NCBI RefSeq assembly: GCF_018139145.2 | Contig: NC_059475.1 | Location: 16,682,937-16,746,936 of the forward strand | Reading direction: 5' to 3' | Length of the DNA stretch: 64,000 nt | Source of the DNA: Gymnogyps californianus | Taxonomy: Eukaryota; Chordata; Aves; Accipitriformes; Cathartidae | In this document: piece after piece, positions 50,815-63,544 of the stretch | Layout of the letters: every line of letters starts with the position of its first letter | How positions within the stretch are numbered: position 1 is the stretch's first letter | Translations under genes and position numbers: made by a program | The notes under the pieces: model-generated | What the model was told of the DNA's origin: nothing | The model's input: the letters and a program-made list of their open reading frames with translations, nothing else | The model's database searches: none

Positions 50815-53800
50815 GTAAGTTGCATGGCTTTTCCCTGCAACTCTGATATAAAAGGATTGTGACGACAAGTTTATCACTTAATTGACGTTTGTGAAGTTTC
50901 TACTTGGCTAATGTCCCATGCATCTGTGGACTTGCACCCTTAATATAAAGGGCATAACACTGGTAAGCAGCTGCATGCTCATTTGTGAGCGTGGTCCGTG
51001 TTCGTATATGCAGCCCGATTACAGCAGGGGTTTTGCAGGTGAAACCCTTGATATATTAGTGTGAATCCTGCGAGTGCATGCGTTAGTGTTTGTGCAGGTT
51101 ACTGTTTGCACCTGCCCACTCCACATCTGTTGAGACTGGCTGGGAAAGTCCACTTTATCTTCATGTAATTTGTGCCTGATACTGACTTGCCCAGGTCCCA
51201 GCATCTTGGCACAAAAATAGATATTGGAAATAAAATCTGTGACTTTGCTGTCATACTTTGACCTTACATCCTCCTGTCTCTTAAAGCATATTGGTCCCAT
51301 GATAACATGAGGAGGGCTGCTGCTTTTTTATAAGGTACCAGAGTGGCACCTCTCTAAATACACATCTTTATTGGGGTACATTGCTATTTTCCTTTCTAAT
51401 TTTCTTTAACATCAGTGTTTCACAAGCTTTCAGCCTGCAGGACATGATACACAGGTAGAGCTTTTCGTTCAGCTTTCAATTAGGCACAAGACGAGCTGAG
51501 CTGTCCCTCCTGGGTTTCCCAGCACAGCCCTGCTTGCTTTTGCCAGATTATGCTGATCTTATTGCAGCCCCTTGCGAGGATCCGTACAGCGAAAGTCTCT
51601 TGCGTAGAGCTGCCAGCTTTCCTAGCCACTGGCAGCCACCTTCCCCTCCTCTCTCAGTTCTACCTTCCCGTTGCTTTTGCAAAAACCTCATCTGCCAGGT
51701 ATGCATGAATCTGTTGTGTGAGCCAGAAAGGTGAGCTTTTGGGTGCCAGAGGTGGTTTCACCCTTGGCATGTCTTTGGGAATGGCTGGTGGGGCTGGTAC
51801 AGTCTGTCATGTGCCACCTGCCTTCTCTGCTACGCTAATGGCTCTTTAGCTGTTACCGTAAAGGGCTGTGACAGCACCAATGCCTGCAACGCTCTTCATT
51901 TAGACCTGCATCATTCCCCATAGATTGTACGTAAAATGAGGTTGTCTCTGCTGAAGAAGTTGCTTCTGGATGGAAGGGCCTCCCTTTCCTCCCAAATACC
52001 AATCCCTACCAGCAAAGCAGCATGTGGCAGAGTAGAGCTTTGCCAAGTGCCTGTTTCCCCTGAGCACCCATTCTTCTGTGCATCCTCCCTGCTGCAGCCA
52101 AATGATGGAGTGGCTGGGACCCTCCAACAAGTACATAAATGTTGTGGTGGGTTGTGGGGTGCAAATAAGGCTGGAGATGGGAGACTGAAGGCAAAAGGTG
52201 GATTTCAGCCCTGGGGACAAAACGATCTGTGTGCAGACCCCTCACTGCTATTACCTAGAGGCTCAGCCTGCCCTTGGTGCTGACAAGGAAAGAACTGACA
52301 GTTCTCCCTGAGGCATTTTATTTTGGGTCTGCACCCATCTCAGAGAGACTGGAGAGAGGCCCCAGTCTTGCCACACAGCTTGTGGGGCAGATGTCAGTGT
52401 GTGGCACTTGTCTGCAGCAACGGGCCTTGCAAGGGGGTGCTGCTTTCTGCTGTGGCCCTGTGCCCCACAGCCAGCACGTTGGGCTTGCCCAGCCCCTCCA
52501 CGGTAGTGCTTAGAGCAACATAAAACCTAACACTACTTTTTCCTGGGTTAACAGGAATCTGCATTCTCTTTCACAGAAGAATGTGATATAAATAATAACA
52601 AGTCTCCTGAGAACGTGTGCTTGTAGCCTGGAAACCATCCCCAGGATGAGTTGCGGAGACTTTTCCATAAGCAGTAGAAATTTTTTATCTGGATTTTAGT
52701 GTGACAAGCCAAATAACTGCCCCTTCCCATCCTGAGAGGAATTGCCTGGGACAGCTGCTGACTGCGCATTTCGGGGTGCTGGCTGGCTGGCTCCTGAAGT
52801 TTCCTGTGGCTTCACAGCATCCTCCTGAGGTCCTGGGCAGCACTAGGGGACACAGCCCCACCTGACCTCGCTCACTGAGGAAGGGTGCGTGTCCTTGCTG
52901 TGGCAGCACTGCAGCTCTGATGAGCAAAATGAAAAGACAGACCCATTGTGATTCAGGTTTTTAAACATCTGCAAGGGGTTCTTTTGTGAGTGTTATAGCA
53001 AAGGAAATGTCCAGAGAGGCTTGCTTTCTGCTACACAAAAAGGAAGATCTGGAATCCCAGGAGGGAAAAGCAATCTTTGCTCTGAGATAAGATGCTAGCA
53101 GGCAAATGCTATGTTTTTGCTTTCATTTCTGAGAGTGAATGGACTATCCTGAAAGCATTCATCTGCGACAGCTCCTTCGGCCCTGCAGAGACATTTCAAT
53201 TCTTAACATTGTTGGTCATTGGCAATGGTACATTGCCGACTGCACTCAGAAGGCAATCTCCAAAACTGCTGACAGCTATAGGATTGCTACAGATGTGGAG
53301 TCAATCATTACTACCGCAGGTTAAAAAAGGGTTTTTAAAATAGCCCTACTTGTGGTCCTGTGCCAGTCCGGTAGACAGGACAGATGATGCTTGGTAATGG
53401 AAAAACGCAAACCCAACCCAAACAAAACAAGCCCTAGCAAAACAACATACATCCAAGCAGAGTCTTCAGTTCAGGGTGAAATGTGTTTGTCTGTAATTTG
53501 ATTTTTATGAGTTAACATCTGCTAAAGAAAGGCTTTGCCATCTTGAAGGCTTCCCTGAGGTCCTAGGAAGCCAAGGGTAGATACCCGAGTGGCTTTCTAA
53601 AGTATTGGCTGCTGTAGCAGTATCTCACTTTGCCTGGTATCAGGGCTCCCTGCTGATAACAATAGGTCCTGCATAGCGGAGGCAGGTCCCGGACATGCTG
53701 TTGCACAGCTTGTTGACCACAGTCACCCGAGATAACCCAATTTCTTCTATTCAGTACAGGAGACACCTTTATGGATGCTATAACTTCCTTAATTGCTGGA

Positions 53801-54764
53801 GGGAACACCGTGGTCCAGTGTCTCAAGATAGCTTTGGGCAATGTCATGGTTAAAAAGGCAAGGAGCAGGAGTGGGCTTCTGATGCAACATGGGGCACAGG
53901 CAGTGCCCTGATGCGGTGGGGATTATTTCCTTGGCTCCAGAACTACCTGCCTCTACTTTAGGCTGTTATGGGACCATTCCCTCACGTTTCTAAGGCCTCC
54001 TGCAGGAATCCGTTGAAGGGGAGACTCCAGTTTCCTATTTGTGGCTTTCTTCCCCACTATTTTATGTCCCAGATGTTCACAGATGCACTTTTTAGCTTGT
54101 GGGTATAGCAGCAGAGAGCTGCAATGTCCAAGAACTCCCAGGTCCCATTGGCTGCTGAGCCAAACTGATCTCGTCAGCAGCTCCGTGAGTGTGGTCAGTG
54201 TGACTATCAGCACCCAGTGTTTTTTAATTTCTTCTTTAAACAATTGAAGACAAGACAGGACTGCTGTTGTATTAGTATTGCAGCTTTGGTAACACGGGCT
54301 TTGCTATTTCTATGTGAGTGGCAGTTTGGCTCCTTCTGCCTTAACTTGGGAAGGGGCAGAAGTGAAGGCTGCCTGCCATCTTTGTCCATTACTACTCGTC
54401 TCCCTCCCTGACCACTGCACAAGGATTCATGGTTGTAGCTATTTTGCTGTCCTCTGGGGAAGGCCACAAAGCTTGTCCAATGCCTATCTCTTTTACCTTT
54501 GAGAGCCATTTATTTAAATATCCTTCATATGTTGTGTGTTCAGTGCAGTTTTCTCCTAAAACCTATCCTAGACAGTCCCCTTCAGACATTTGCTCCCATA
54601 CAACAGATGATAGGGGGTTTTGGTGGTAGATCGCAGCATGGCTAACGTAAAGCATTGGGTAGCGCAGACTTCTCTTGAGCAGTGTCTACAGCTAGAGACA
54701 GACGGCAGTCTGTGGTGGAGAAATTGCACTCAGAGAGCAACCATCAGGAAAGAGACCTTTGCAG

Positions 54765-55080
54765 CAGCCGCGTCTGCGATCTTGCATCGCTGGCACTGCC
54801 ACCACACGATGAGCCTTGCTCACGTGCTCCCCAGCTGGCTCGGTACAAAACGTCCCGTTCTCGACGCTTGCCTGCCGCCGCTCAGCTGGGTGGCTGTGCC
54901 GTGCCCCCGCTGTGCCCCGGCGTGCTGCTGCGCTGCAGGGACTTGAGTGGTGGTTTCCCCTGGGAGAGGCTGGTGCTGCAGGCAAGCGTTGCCCTGCTGC
55001 GAGGCAGCTGCGGGGAAACTGCTGCTCCAAATTTCCTCCCTTCTTTCTGCATCTGGGGGGACGATGCTTGCCTGGAAGAT
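54765..55080. other. Intronic CpG-enriched patch
   Basis: CpG dinucleotides cluster over about 300 bases in the middle of intron 1, and three overlapping frames of 108-145 codons are open on both strands, as expected from GC-rich sequence. It could be an intragenic promoter or enhancer; nothing coding is recognised. Confidence 0.3.
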
Positions 55081-56481
55081 TTTAACCTCGATGCTGATAG
55101 ATTTTCATTCCCCCCATGATTAATCCGGAGATTAGGTTGAATGTGGATGAGACTGCAAGTCGGGCAGGATTTTGGCTTGGAAATGAAACTTTTTGTTGCG
55201 ATTCTCGTTTCTGCGTGCAGCTGTGTGTGGAGCCGCCCAGCCCTGCACAGGGGCTCTTGTTAGATGCCAGTTTGATTAATCCTCACCCACTGCCTGCTCC
55301 CCTCTGCCTTCACCAAAGGGCAATTTTTCTGATGCCAAGAACTTGTGCCGCAATATATCTGAGTTCACCACCCAAAGACTGTGAGGGCCTGTGCCAAATT
55401 TTCAATTGTATTTTTCTGGCAAATAGCCATAGCTTGGTCTTAAGAAAAAGAAGTCAAGTATTTCTAGCTCTCAACTCTGTGTCAGTCTGTTGTGGAGCAA
55501 AGCTGGCAAGTGCGGCTGGAGCTTACTTTGCTTAACTGGGGGGGAGGAAGAGAGTACCCAGGCTGCTGGGGAAGAGGGAGGGATGAGAGAAGCCAACAAA
55601 CCAGCCCGATTTTGCAGGAGTTGAAGAGACCTGGGGGTAGAATAGCTGCCTTGGACCCACTGCTCCTGCCACATGTGGCTGAGCTGGGACGATGGTCATT
55701 TTGCAGGTGGGAAGCGTTCAGGCCGAGCCCTGTTATTCTGGCTTGTGCTGAACGATGGAGGCTCTCCTGTCAGACAAAACCATGATTTTTTGACCACTTG
55801 CAAACAGGTCTGGCTGTTCACACATGAGCCGAGCACGAGACAAGTTTCACTGCATTACCCTTGTTGGAGAAATGGAGGCCCTGAGTTTTGCTGCGGAGTG
55901 CCAGTAGCTGCAGTAAAGCACTGCAAAGCCTGACGAAACTCATTGCATGGCAGAAGCATGATGGAGACAGAGGATTATCAGCACACACATTCTCCCAAAG
56001 GCAAATCATGTACCATCCTCTGGGTGATTTATTAGCTATTTTACAAGTCCATTTTAGATGGAGCCTCTATGATCTTGTCTCCACTTGAGGGGAGGAGGGT
56101 TTATCTATCACCCTGAATTTCCTGCAGCATGTGGAACCTGTTCGGGAGCCATCTGCCTTAGATGCCTGGCCCGTGGCACCTTCAACACAAACATAAACCC
56201 TCTTATTTATTGCACAAATATGTTGCACCAACACAGTATTTCAGGCAGATTGATTGATTGACTGATTCAGTAACTCTTCACCACCCTCCATAAACAAGTA
56301 GGTTTTCTCAGAATTTTATTCAGGAACAACTTGGGGCATGTACAAGCCAGTGCCTTCCTTGACAAAAGGCAATTGGTTCTCCCCCAGGAGCATGTTTGCT
56401 CCTGCAGGAGAGCAGAGTTGGAGATGAAGTGCTTTGCACTCACCTACGCTCACCACAGTGTACCGGTTAGGGCTGTCCCAG

Positions 56482-57047
56482 TGTCGTGGTTTGACCCCAG
56501 CCAGCAACTAAGCACCACGCAGCCGCTCACCGCTCCCCCCTCCTAGTGGGATGGGGAGGAGGATCGGGGAAAAAAAAGGTAAAACTTGTGGGTTGAGATA
56601 AGAATGGTTTAATAACTAAAGTAAAATAAAATATAATACTAACTAATAAGAAGAAAAAATATTATTATTATTATAGTAATGAAAAGGAATATAACAAAAA
56701 AAAGAGAAATAAAACCTAAGAAAAGACAAGTGATGCACAATGCAATTGCTCACCACCCACTGACCAATGCCCTCGCAGCGATACTGAGCATGATGTTCTA
56801 TGGTATGGAATATCCCTTTGGCTAGTTTGGGTCAGCTGCCCCGGCTATGCTCCCTCCCAGCTTCTTGCACACCTGCTTGCTGGCAGAGCATGGGAAACTG
56901 AAAAGTCCTTAACTTAGGATAAGCGCTACTTAGCAACAACTAAAACATCAGAGTGTTATCAACATCATTCTCACACTAAATCCAAAACACAGCACTGTAC
57001 CAGCTACTAAGAAGAGAGTTAACTCTACACTTGCCAAAACCAGGACA
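56482..57047 (-). mobile_element. Solo LTR, minus orientation (family copy D, 566 bp), TATA region deleted
   Basis: Minus-strand element from TGTC at 57047 to CACGACA at 56482, flanked by a perfect 5-bp target duplication CCCAG (56477-56481 and 57048-57052). ATTAAA lies at 56613-56608, and the (ATT)n-like R segment is present. Compared with copies A and B, about 35-40 bases are missing near 56781: the stretch that carries TATATAAA in the others is reduced to GATACTGAGC. It lies antisense to TMEM86A, the usual orientation for tolerated intronic LTRs. Confidence 0.9.
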
Positions 57048-59188
57048 CCCAGCCAGCCCTAATATTTCGGCAACCCTGCGGAGTGAACAGCGCTGGCTGG
57101 CTGGCCCCTTTACGTCTCATCCGTCTGTCTCCTCTCTCACCTTTGCGAGCCACCCAGGAGGGATGCAGAGCTGAGCGGCCACAGTGGCTGCTGGGGCCTT
57201 TGCTCTGTGGCCAGGTGAGGGCCCACGCCAGGGCTGGTCGTTGCGATGGCCCCTGCATCCACCCAGGATAGGGAAGATGTAAATTGTGAATCTGGGTATT
57301 GAGCAGCTGAATCCTCCCTATTACACACACATCTGCCCCCCTGCCTAAAAATTCCATCTTTTATATCAGTTTCAGTGTGTACACATTCAGAAGGCTTGAT
57401 GTTGCACCATCTGAGCAAAGGTGGGAACGTGCAAGCAAGCCCAGGAGGATGGCGGCTTTGCAGTCAGCTCATGCAAGTTCATGGCCAGGAATTCCCGGGC
57501 ACTGCTGTGTTCCTCCTTGGTTAAACAAAAGCTGATGGGTCATTGAAATCTGGGGAAAATCGGCTGCCTCTGGCTAGGATTTGTGTACACACGGCCTTCT
57601 TCTTATGGCCTACCCATTTTGGTTAAGCACAGAGACGAGTTTTCTGTTAGGTCAGCCTGATGGGGAATTGTGTTCGTTCTCCGTTGCTCCGCAGATGAGA
57701 GCCTGTTGCACATACATGTCCTTTGTCCTAAGTGTGGTCCATCCCCAGGCTGAAGCAGCTCTCCCTCTGTGACTCAGACTGCACAGAGGATCGTCAGTAC
57801 CTTGCAAAGAGCCACATATTCTGGGGAAATGAGAAACACAAGCCATGAGCTTGCACTGGCAGCGTAATACATGGCAACAAAGCCACATAAATATTTATCA
57901 GCGCACAACTAGGGGTAAGAGCTATTGTCACAGTAGGGCAGAACCAAGGCAGGATCCACGATGCAAGATGCCAAAAGCCACGAGAAACAGCTTAGCCGTG
58001 GATAACATAAAATGGTACTCGGCCAGCCAAGGCCGAGGGATGGGTGGAGGACAACGGCCCAGCTTTTTTTTGGCCTGTGCGCACAGTCGTGCTCAAGTGT
58101 TGCTCAGTGGAATAGCTGGGGTATTATTTTTAAAACACTTTTCCTGGAAAGCAGGATTTTACAGCCCAATGGGTGTAAGCCATATCCCCACAGCAGGTTG
58201 GCACACAGCTGGTGTCTGGCTGTATACTCATTTTCTGTGCAGGCCGATTTAGGGGACTTGTGGAGAGAAGAGCGTTATTTGATATTCCATGTTATTTCCT
58301 GGGACCAGTGCGAGGCTTAGGAACAGTGAACTTTGTCCAACTTTAGCATTTCAAAGCAACAAGCTTCTGACATTCTTCTATACCTCAGGTGCAGGATATC
58401 TCCCTCCCTGTGACAGCTGGATTTTCTTCATCCCAATTGCGATGTAGTTACAGAGAACTGACTCCAAAATGTTAAAGAAAATCAGGGCACTGGCTTACAA
58501 ATGTAGCCGTGCCTCTGTGGATGCAGCTTATTCTGGGGTAGAGGAGCTAGCTGTAAATTTTTTGGCTCGGTTATGTGCCTGCAGCAATCAGCACAGGCTG
58601 TCTGTGGTGCTGAGGAGCAGCACAGATATTCCCCAGGTCATATCCCGTAGTGAATATTGGTTTATACAGATGTGAATCATGAGCATCTCCCAGTGCTGCA
58701 TAGCAGGGAGGTGCAAGAAGACATCATCCAGCAGGGACCCCTGGGCTCTCGGCAAGTCACCAATAACTAATTTGCAGATATAGCTTAGGAGCTGTTGTAT
58801 GAAGCTTTTGGTCATCTTTGTGTGCTACATCTTGTATGTATTGTGCACATTGGGAACTTTTTGTTGGTCCTTATTACCCAGAGTTACTTCTTCAGGTCTG
58901 CCACTTCTTCTGTAACTGTGTTTCTTCATTGGCTAGCCTAACCTCTCAAGACGTCTTACACCAACATCAAATCACAGCATGGTTGGAATACTTGTGTGAT
59001 GATAGCATCATCTGTCACTGTTGAACACCAGCAACAAGGAAATGAGCAATATTTCAAACTGGAACAGAATGAGAACAGACAATACAAGAAGGGATACTGT
59101 AAACCTTTGAATCCCTAGCAGGGAGGTGGATATCCAAGCCCTGAGCCTCCAGAGAGCTGCATGTGCCAATACCAGGTTCTGTTTGAAG

Positions 59189-59255
59189 ATCACAGAATCA
59201 CAGAATGGTTGAGGTTGAAAGGGACCTCTGGAGATCATCTGGTCCAAAATCTCGT
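59189..59255 (-). mobile_element. CR1 LINE 3' tail, short
   Basis: Starts with two ATTCTGTG-type units (read as CACAGAAT CACAGAAT), then the complement of the CR1 3' end (GGTTGAGGTTGAAAGGGACC; GAGATCATCTGGTCCAA). It is a very short 5'-truncated insertion. Sequence to about 59300 may also belong to it. Confidence 0.85.
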
Positions 59256-62200
59256 GGTGAGAGCCAGGACACGACTTCCTCCTAGTCTGCCTAAGTCTTG
59301 GAGGGTTTCATTGGATTTGGTTGGATACAGATAATTTAATAAATGATGCTTTCACTGTAATTCCACAAATACAGAGATAGTGGCTTTACAGCAATTTAAA
59401 CTAATTTTTAAAGACTCTAAGTAACTTAGTAGTCATAGCAGTTGAGAAAATGCCCTAAATTATGCTCAGTTTAGAAATTCAAAACTTGGAAACACTGCCT
59501 TGTCTTTGTATTCAAGATGTTTTCTGTACTGCATTTCAGCCCAGAGTAAATTAGCAGTGGAAGAAGAAAAGAAGTGGGAAGAAAAATGCAATAAAATTTG
59601 TAACAAAATGGGAAACCCCAGCTTAAAGCCATGAAAATCACATACATTAGCAAAAAGGACCTTGTCACCTGCATCAGGTGCTTCCTTTTCCAACACCACG
59701 GCACAGCCCCATCTCACATTCCATCTCTGAGACACAGGTGCAAAGGAGATGGGTGGTTTGATGCAATTTATCCATGCAGCCAAGAAATAATGTTCCCTTC
59801 CCTGAGGTACAGGCAAGTCCAGTCATGGATTATGGCTTGGCTTTCCTGAAGCCACAGCCTCCACTCGTGTTGGTACACGGCTTCCCAATACCAGCCTTGA
59901 CTTGTCCTCCAGGTGGCAAGTTGCCCCATCACCTCTTCCTAAGCCTCAGCCACACTTCCAAACAGAGGGAAATCCCCCAGCCTTACCCTCTGGTTACCTC
60001 AGTTCTTCTTGGGAGACGTCCCCCAAGTATTTCCAGTGCCACACCATCCCAGCAGGATGTGCTGACCAGCCCTCAGCTGCACAGGTACTTCTGTCTCATC
60101 AAGTGGCATCCCTCATGGGGCACTCACTTTGGTCAGAGCTAGCACAGGGGCTCCACTGAGCTGCAGCATTCAGTAATGGGCAAGGACATCTTTGGAAATA
60201 ACTCATTTGAAGGATACTTGTAGAAAAAGTGTAAAGGAATAAAGTGTTAATGATGAGAAGCCTGTAGCCCTTTTAGATATATGAGGTTATTCTTATACAA
60301 GGACTCCATAACACTGTAAATTCCAGGGTTATGGGTGAGTAACTGAGACTGGAATCTGACCCCTTATGCCTGAAAAATTCCTTAATTGTTATTAGGATGG
60401 AAATACTACAAACCATTATTTTAAAATAATGCTGGCTGGGCTTGGAAAATTCACATTCAAATAGTAAGAAATGGTAATTTTAAGGTTACCAAGCAAACAT
60501 AATCTTTCTGCACAAGTGCATCGCATATTCAGTAAGGCAAGGTTCCTGGGGAAAATGGCAAGTGTAATTAAAACCTGTCTCATCATGCATGCACACAGGG
60601 GAGGGCAAGCTGTGATTGTAATGGTAACTGCTCCTAGCAGGTGTTTTTCTTTTAATATGAGGTATTAAATAAAACTTCCTGTGTTTATTAACCCAAATAC
60701 TCTCCTGTATGCTTCTAACAGTGCCTCTGTGCTGCGTTGCAAACAAGGCTGAACTTGGAACTATATCTTTCAGCATAAACTTTTGTCTTCAGAGGTACAA
60801 AACTACATACCTTAGCTGAGACTGTTACAGGGACCTGGAGCACCGTTGATGCTGAAAATGCTTTCGCACTTTGTAGCTCTGGAGGTAGTTAGTTTTCCAT
60901 GCTGAAGATCGTGGGCTCGTTGCGGCGTGGTGGAGATCCTCCACAACTGGTGGGGGAGAGGAGGAAACCCTGCCAGAAGCGCTGTCATCTGTTGCCTGCA
61001 ACTGTGAGAGGATGAATGTGATCAAAACTACATTTTTACTAAAAAAGAATTAGAAGGGGAGGAAGCAGAGCTGGAGCTGAGCACTGGCTTTGGATAGTCT
61101 GAGCCTGATGTGTCACTTCAGAAGGGCAAGGTGCTGGGTCTGAAGGAGGGGGAAGCTTGGCTCCACTCTTCCCCCTACGATACTTGATAGTTCCCAGGCA
61201 CCCCCAGTGCTGTGAGACTACGTGGGCTTTTATGACTTTTATTTCAAGTTCATTTGTTATTTGCTGCTAGAATTCTCCTAAGGAATGTAGACAAGAAGTG
61301 GTAAAAGGTGATTAATTTAGACAACCTAAGTAGAGGACTCACGACGGGCTCCCCATGTAATACAAGAAAGTTAACGGCTTGCTGATGTCCTTTTGTGAGT
61401 GAATTGTGTAGCCTGGTTGTTTAATGGAGTGTTTAAAAATTGTGTTGGCAATAGCCTATGAATAATGTATACAGGAATAATGAAATACTGTACTGCTAAG
61501 AAACTGCTGATATGCTGGGGAAATTTCCATCAGATGTGAGAACAATTTTGAAAGCACTGTCTTCTTGGGATGCCCTTTATTTATGGTCTTGCTGCTTCAG
61601 AGATTGCATTCCCTTTTTAGATATTGCATGTGAAGATGCCCTCCACTGCCTCTGCCTCTGTCTTCCAGCTTCACCTGACTTCCTTTGCTTGTGTCTGTAA
61701 AAGCTCCTGAATTTTGATGAGTTTAGGCTTTGTTAACTGAGCTCCATAAGCATGGAGCTACTTGCTGTGCAGTCTTCAACCATTCTAGGTATCTGCACCA
61801 AGGCACATTGCATCAAAGGAAGACGGACTGGTTTTGTGTCATGGCAATGTCCCATGATGCAGGAAGCAGAAATTGGGCCAAGTGATTTGGAAAAAAAGAC
61901 CAATGTTTCTTTTGCAGGTTTTTGGAGCGTGGGCTGCTTGCGTGAGATAAGCAACCCCAGAGTGTCACACATGGATGTTCAGATTTTGATGGACTTTGCA
62001 GTGTGAACCCAGCTCCCATGCCTCTAAATTTTCCCCCCGTGTCCTCCTCCAGTGCGTGAGGCCTCTGTGGGCTTTGGCCATGAGTAATGGGAAGTTGTTG
62101 TGATACTAAGCAACTAAATCTTGCTTGACCAAAGAAATGAGAAGATTGAGAGTGAACCCCTGCTTGCAGGGGAGCTCTGGAGGTTGCACTGCCTTAGCTG

Positions 62201-63279
62201 CAGGAGGAAACAGGCCTCCTAAAAGACTCCAGGACATAGCTCAGGCAGGCATGTGAGGCAATCACAGTCTCTTCCTTTGCTCCTTGTTTTGGCCCTCAGC
62301 TGCACTCCAGGAGAAAATAAAATCATAGCTTTGTTTCTCATGCGGTGTTTTCCCCACCTGCATTAAAATGCAGAAGTATCACAGGAGGGCAGGTGAACAC
62401 AATATGTATCTTATTACTGTCCAGAGTGGTCTCAGCTAAGTGTATGTTAAGAGCAGACCCAGCTTGTGGAGTCTGTAGCTCTGTGCCCTGCCTCTGCTGT
62501 GGCTTTGTTATGAGTAGCCTAGTGCTCACGCGGCATTTTTGTGTCTGGATTTACACAGTAGAGCCCTGAGTCAAAACGTTTTCTGCAATATGGGCAGTAT
62601 ATTATTAGTGTAATGCTAGAACAAAGCAACACATGATTGATGTTGATATTAGTCAGCTGAGGAAGTGACATCCCCACCTGGGAGGTTGCAGTGTTGGGTT
62701 TTGAAGTCATGTGGTGATGCCAACAGCAAGCTCTAGGCATGAGGCTACAGGGCAGGAGAAAGAATGGGTTGGAAGAGAGCTTGTATCCTCAGGGTGATCT
62801 GCAACTGGCTAAGCAAGAGGATTTGCCAAAATGGGAGGGAAGATTTGCACTTTTATTGGCTTGTTTGCTGCTGGGGGAGTGCAGTATTTTTGCAGCTACA
62901 GGAAAGGAGGTGTATAAAAGGGATTAGTCTAAACACAAGATAGGTAGCCAGAACCACCATAGAAGTTTGACTGATGGCCTAAATGTTTTCAGTAGAACAA
63001 ATAAAGAGAAAAGGTATCTAAAACTTCCTCCATCTCCACCATCCAAACTCCATCCTGCCAGCCAAGAAGTGTTTTCAGCAGAGAGGGTCACAAAGGTCTA
63101 GGCTGAGGATCACGGTCAAGTTCAACCAGCCTTTCTCAGGGCAGAAATGCTGCTAGCTGACAGTATACATGAAAGAGCAGCTTTCAAAAGGAAGGAGACA
63201 GTTCTGTTATGCAGTTTATTCCACTGATGCTTCTGATGATCCTATTAATTTCTCTTTTTTTAATGTTTGTTTCTTTTAG

Positions 63280-63544
63280 GTGAAGAGTGAAGGCCCCAAA
63301 CTGGTGCCCTTCTTTAAAGCCACTTGTGTCTATTTTGTCCTCTGGCTGCCAACTTCCAGCCCCTCCTGGTTCAGTGCCCTCATCAAATGTCTGCCCATCT
63401 TCTGCCTGTGGGTTTTCCTTCTGGCTCATGGAATTAACTTCTTAGTGTCACACCGGAGCGCCAGCCGCATCCTAGCAGGACTCATATTCTCAGCAGTGGG
63501 AGACGCCTTTCTCATCTGGCAGGAGCAGGGCTACTTCATTCATG
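63280..63544 (+). CDS. TMEM86A: TMEM86A exon 2 (YhhN domain, first membrane segments)
   Basis: Seen: acceptor TTCTTTTAG at 63271-63279, then 265 bases of open frame from VKSEGPKL to QGYFIH plus one base, and a donor GGTGAGT (GT at 63545), so the exon ends in phase 1. The 88 residues hold about three hydrophobic helices (around FKATCVYFVLWL, LIKCLPIFCLWVFLLAHG and ASRILAGLIFSAVGDAFLIW). The SAVGDAFLIW segment includes the conserved Gly-Asp of the YhhN/TMEM86 family, held to be part of the catalytic site. Sequence is very close to what I recall of mammalian TMEM86A. The last exon, with most of the remaining helices, lies beyond the right edge. The GTG opening the exon is an internal Val codon, not a start. 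Confidence 0.95.

Larger units (their letters stand above)
44130..63279 (+). other. TMEM86A: TMEM86A intron 1 (19,150 bp)
   Basis: Bounded by GTGAGT at 44130 and by a pyrimidine-rich tract ending TTTTAG at 63279. Apart from the items listed separately, I find no gene inside: the frames present are short, overlapping and unlike known proteins. Contents include two long poly-T tracts, an exon-like 69-mer, a CpG patch, one solo LTR and one CR1 tail. Confidence 0.85.
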
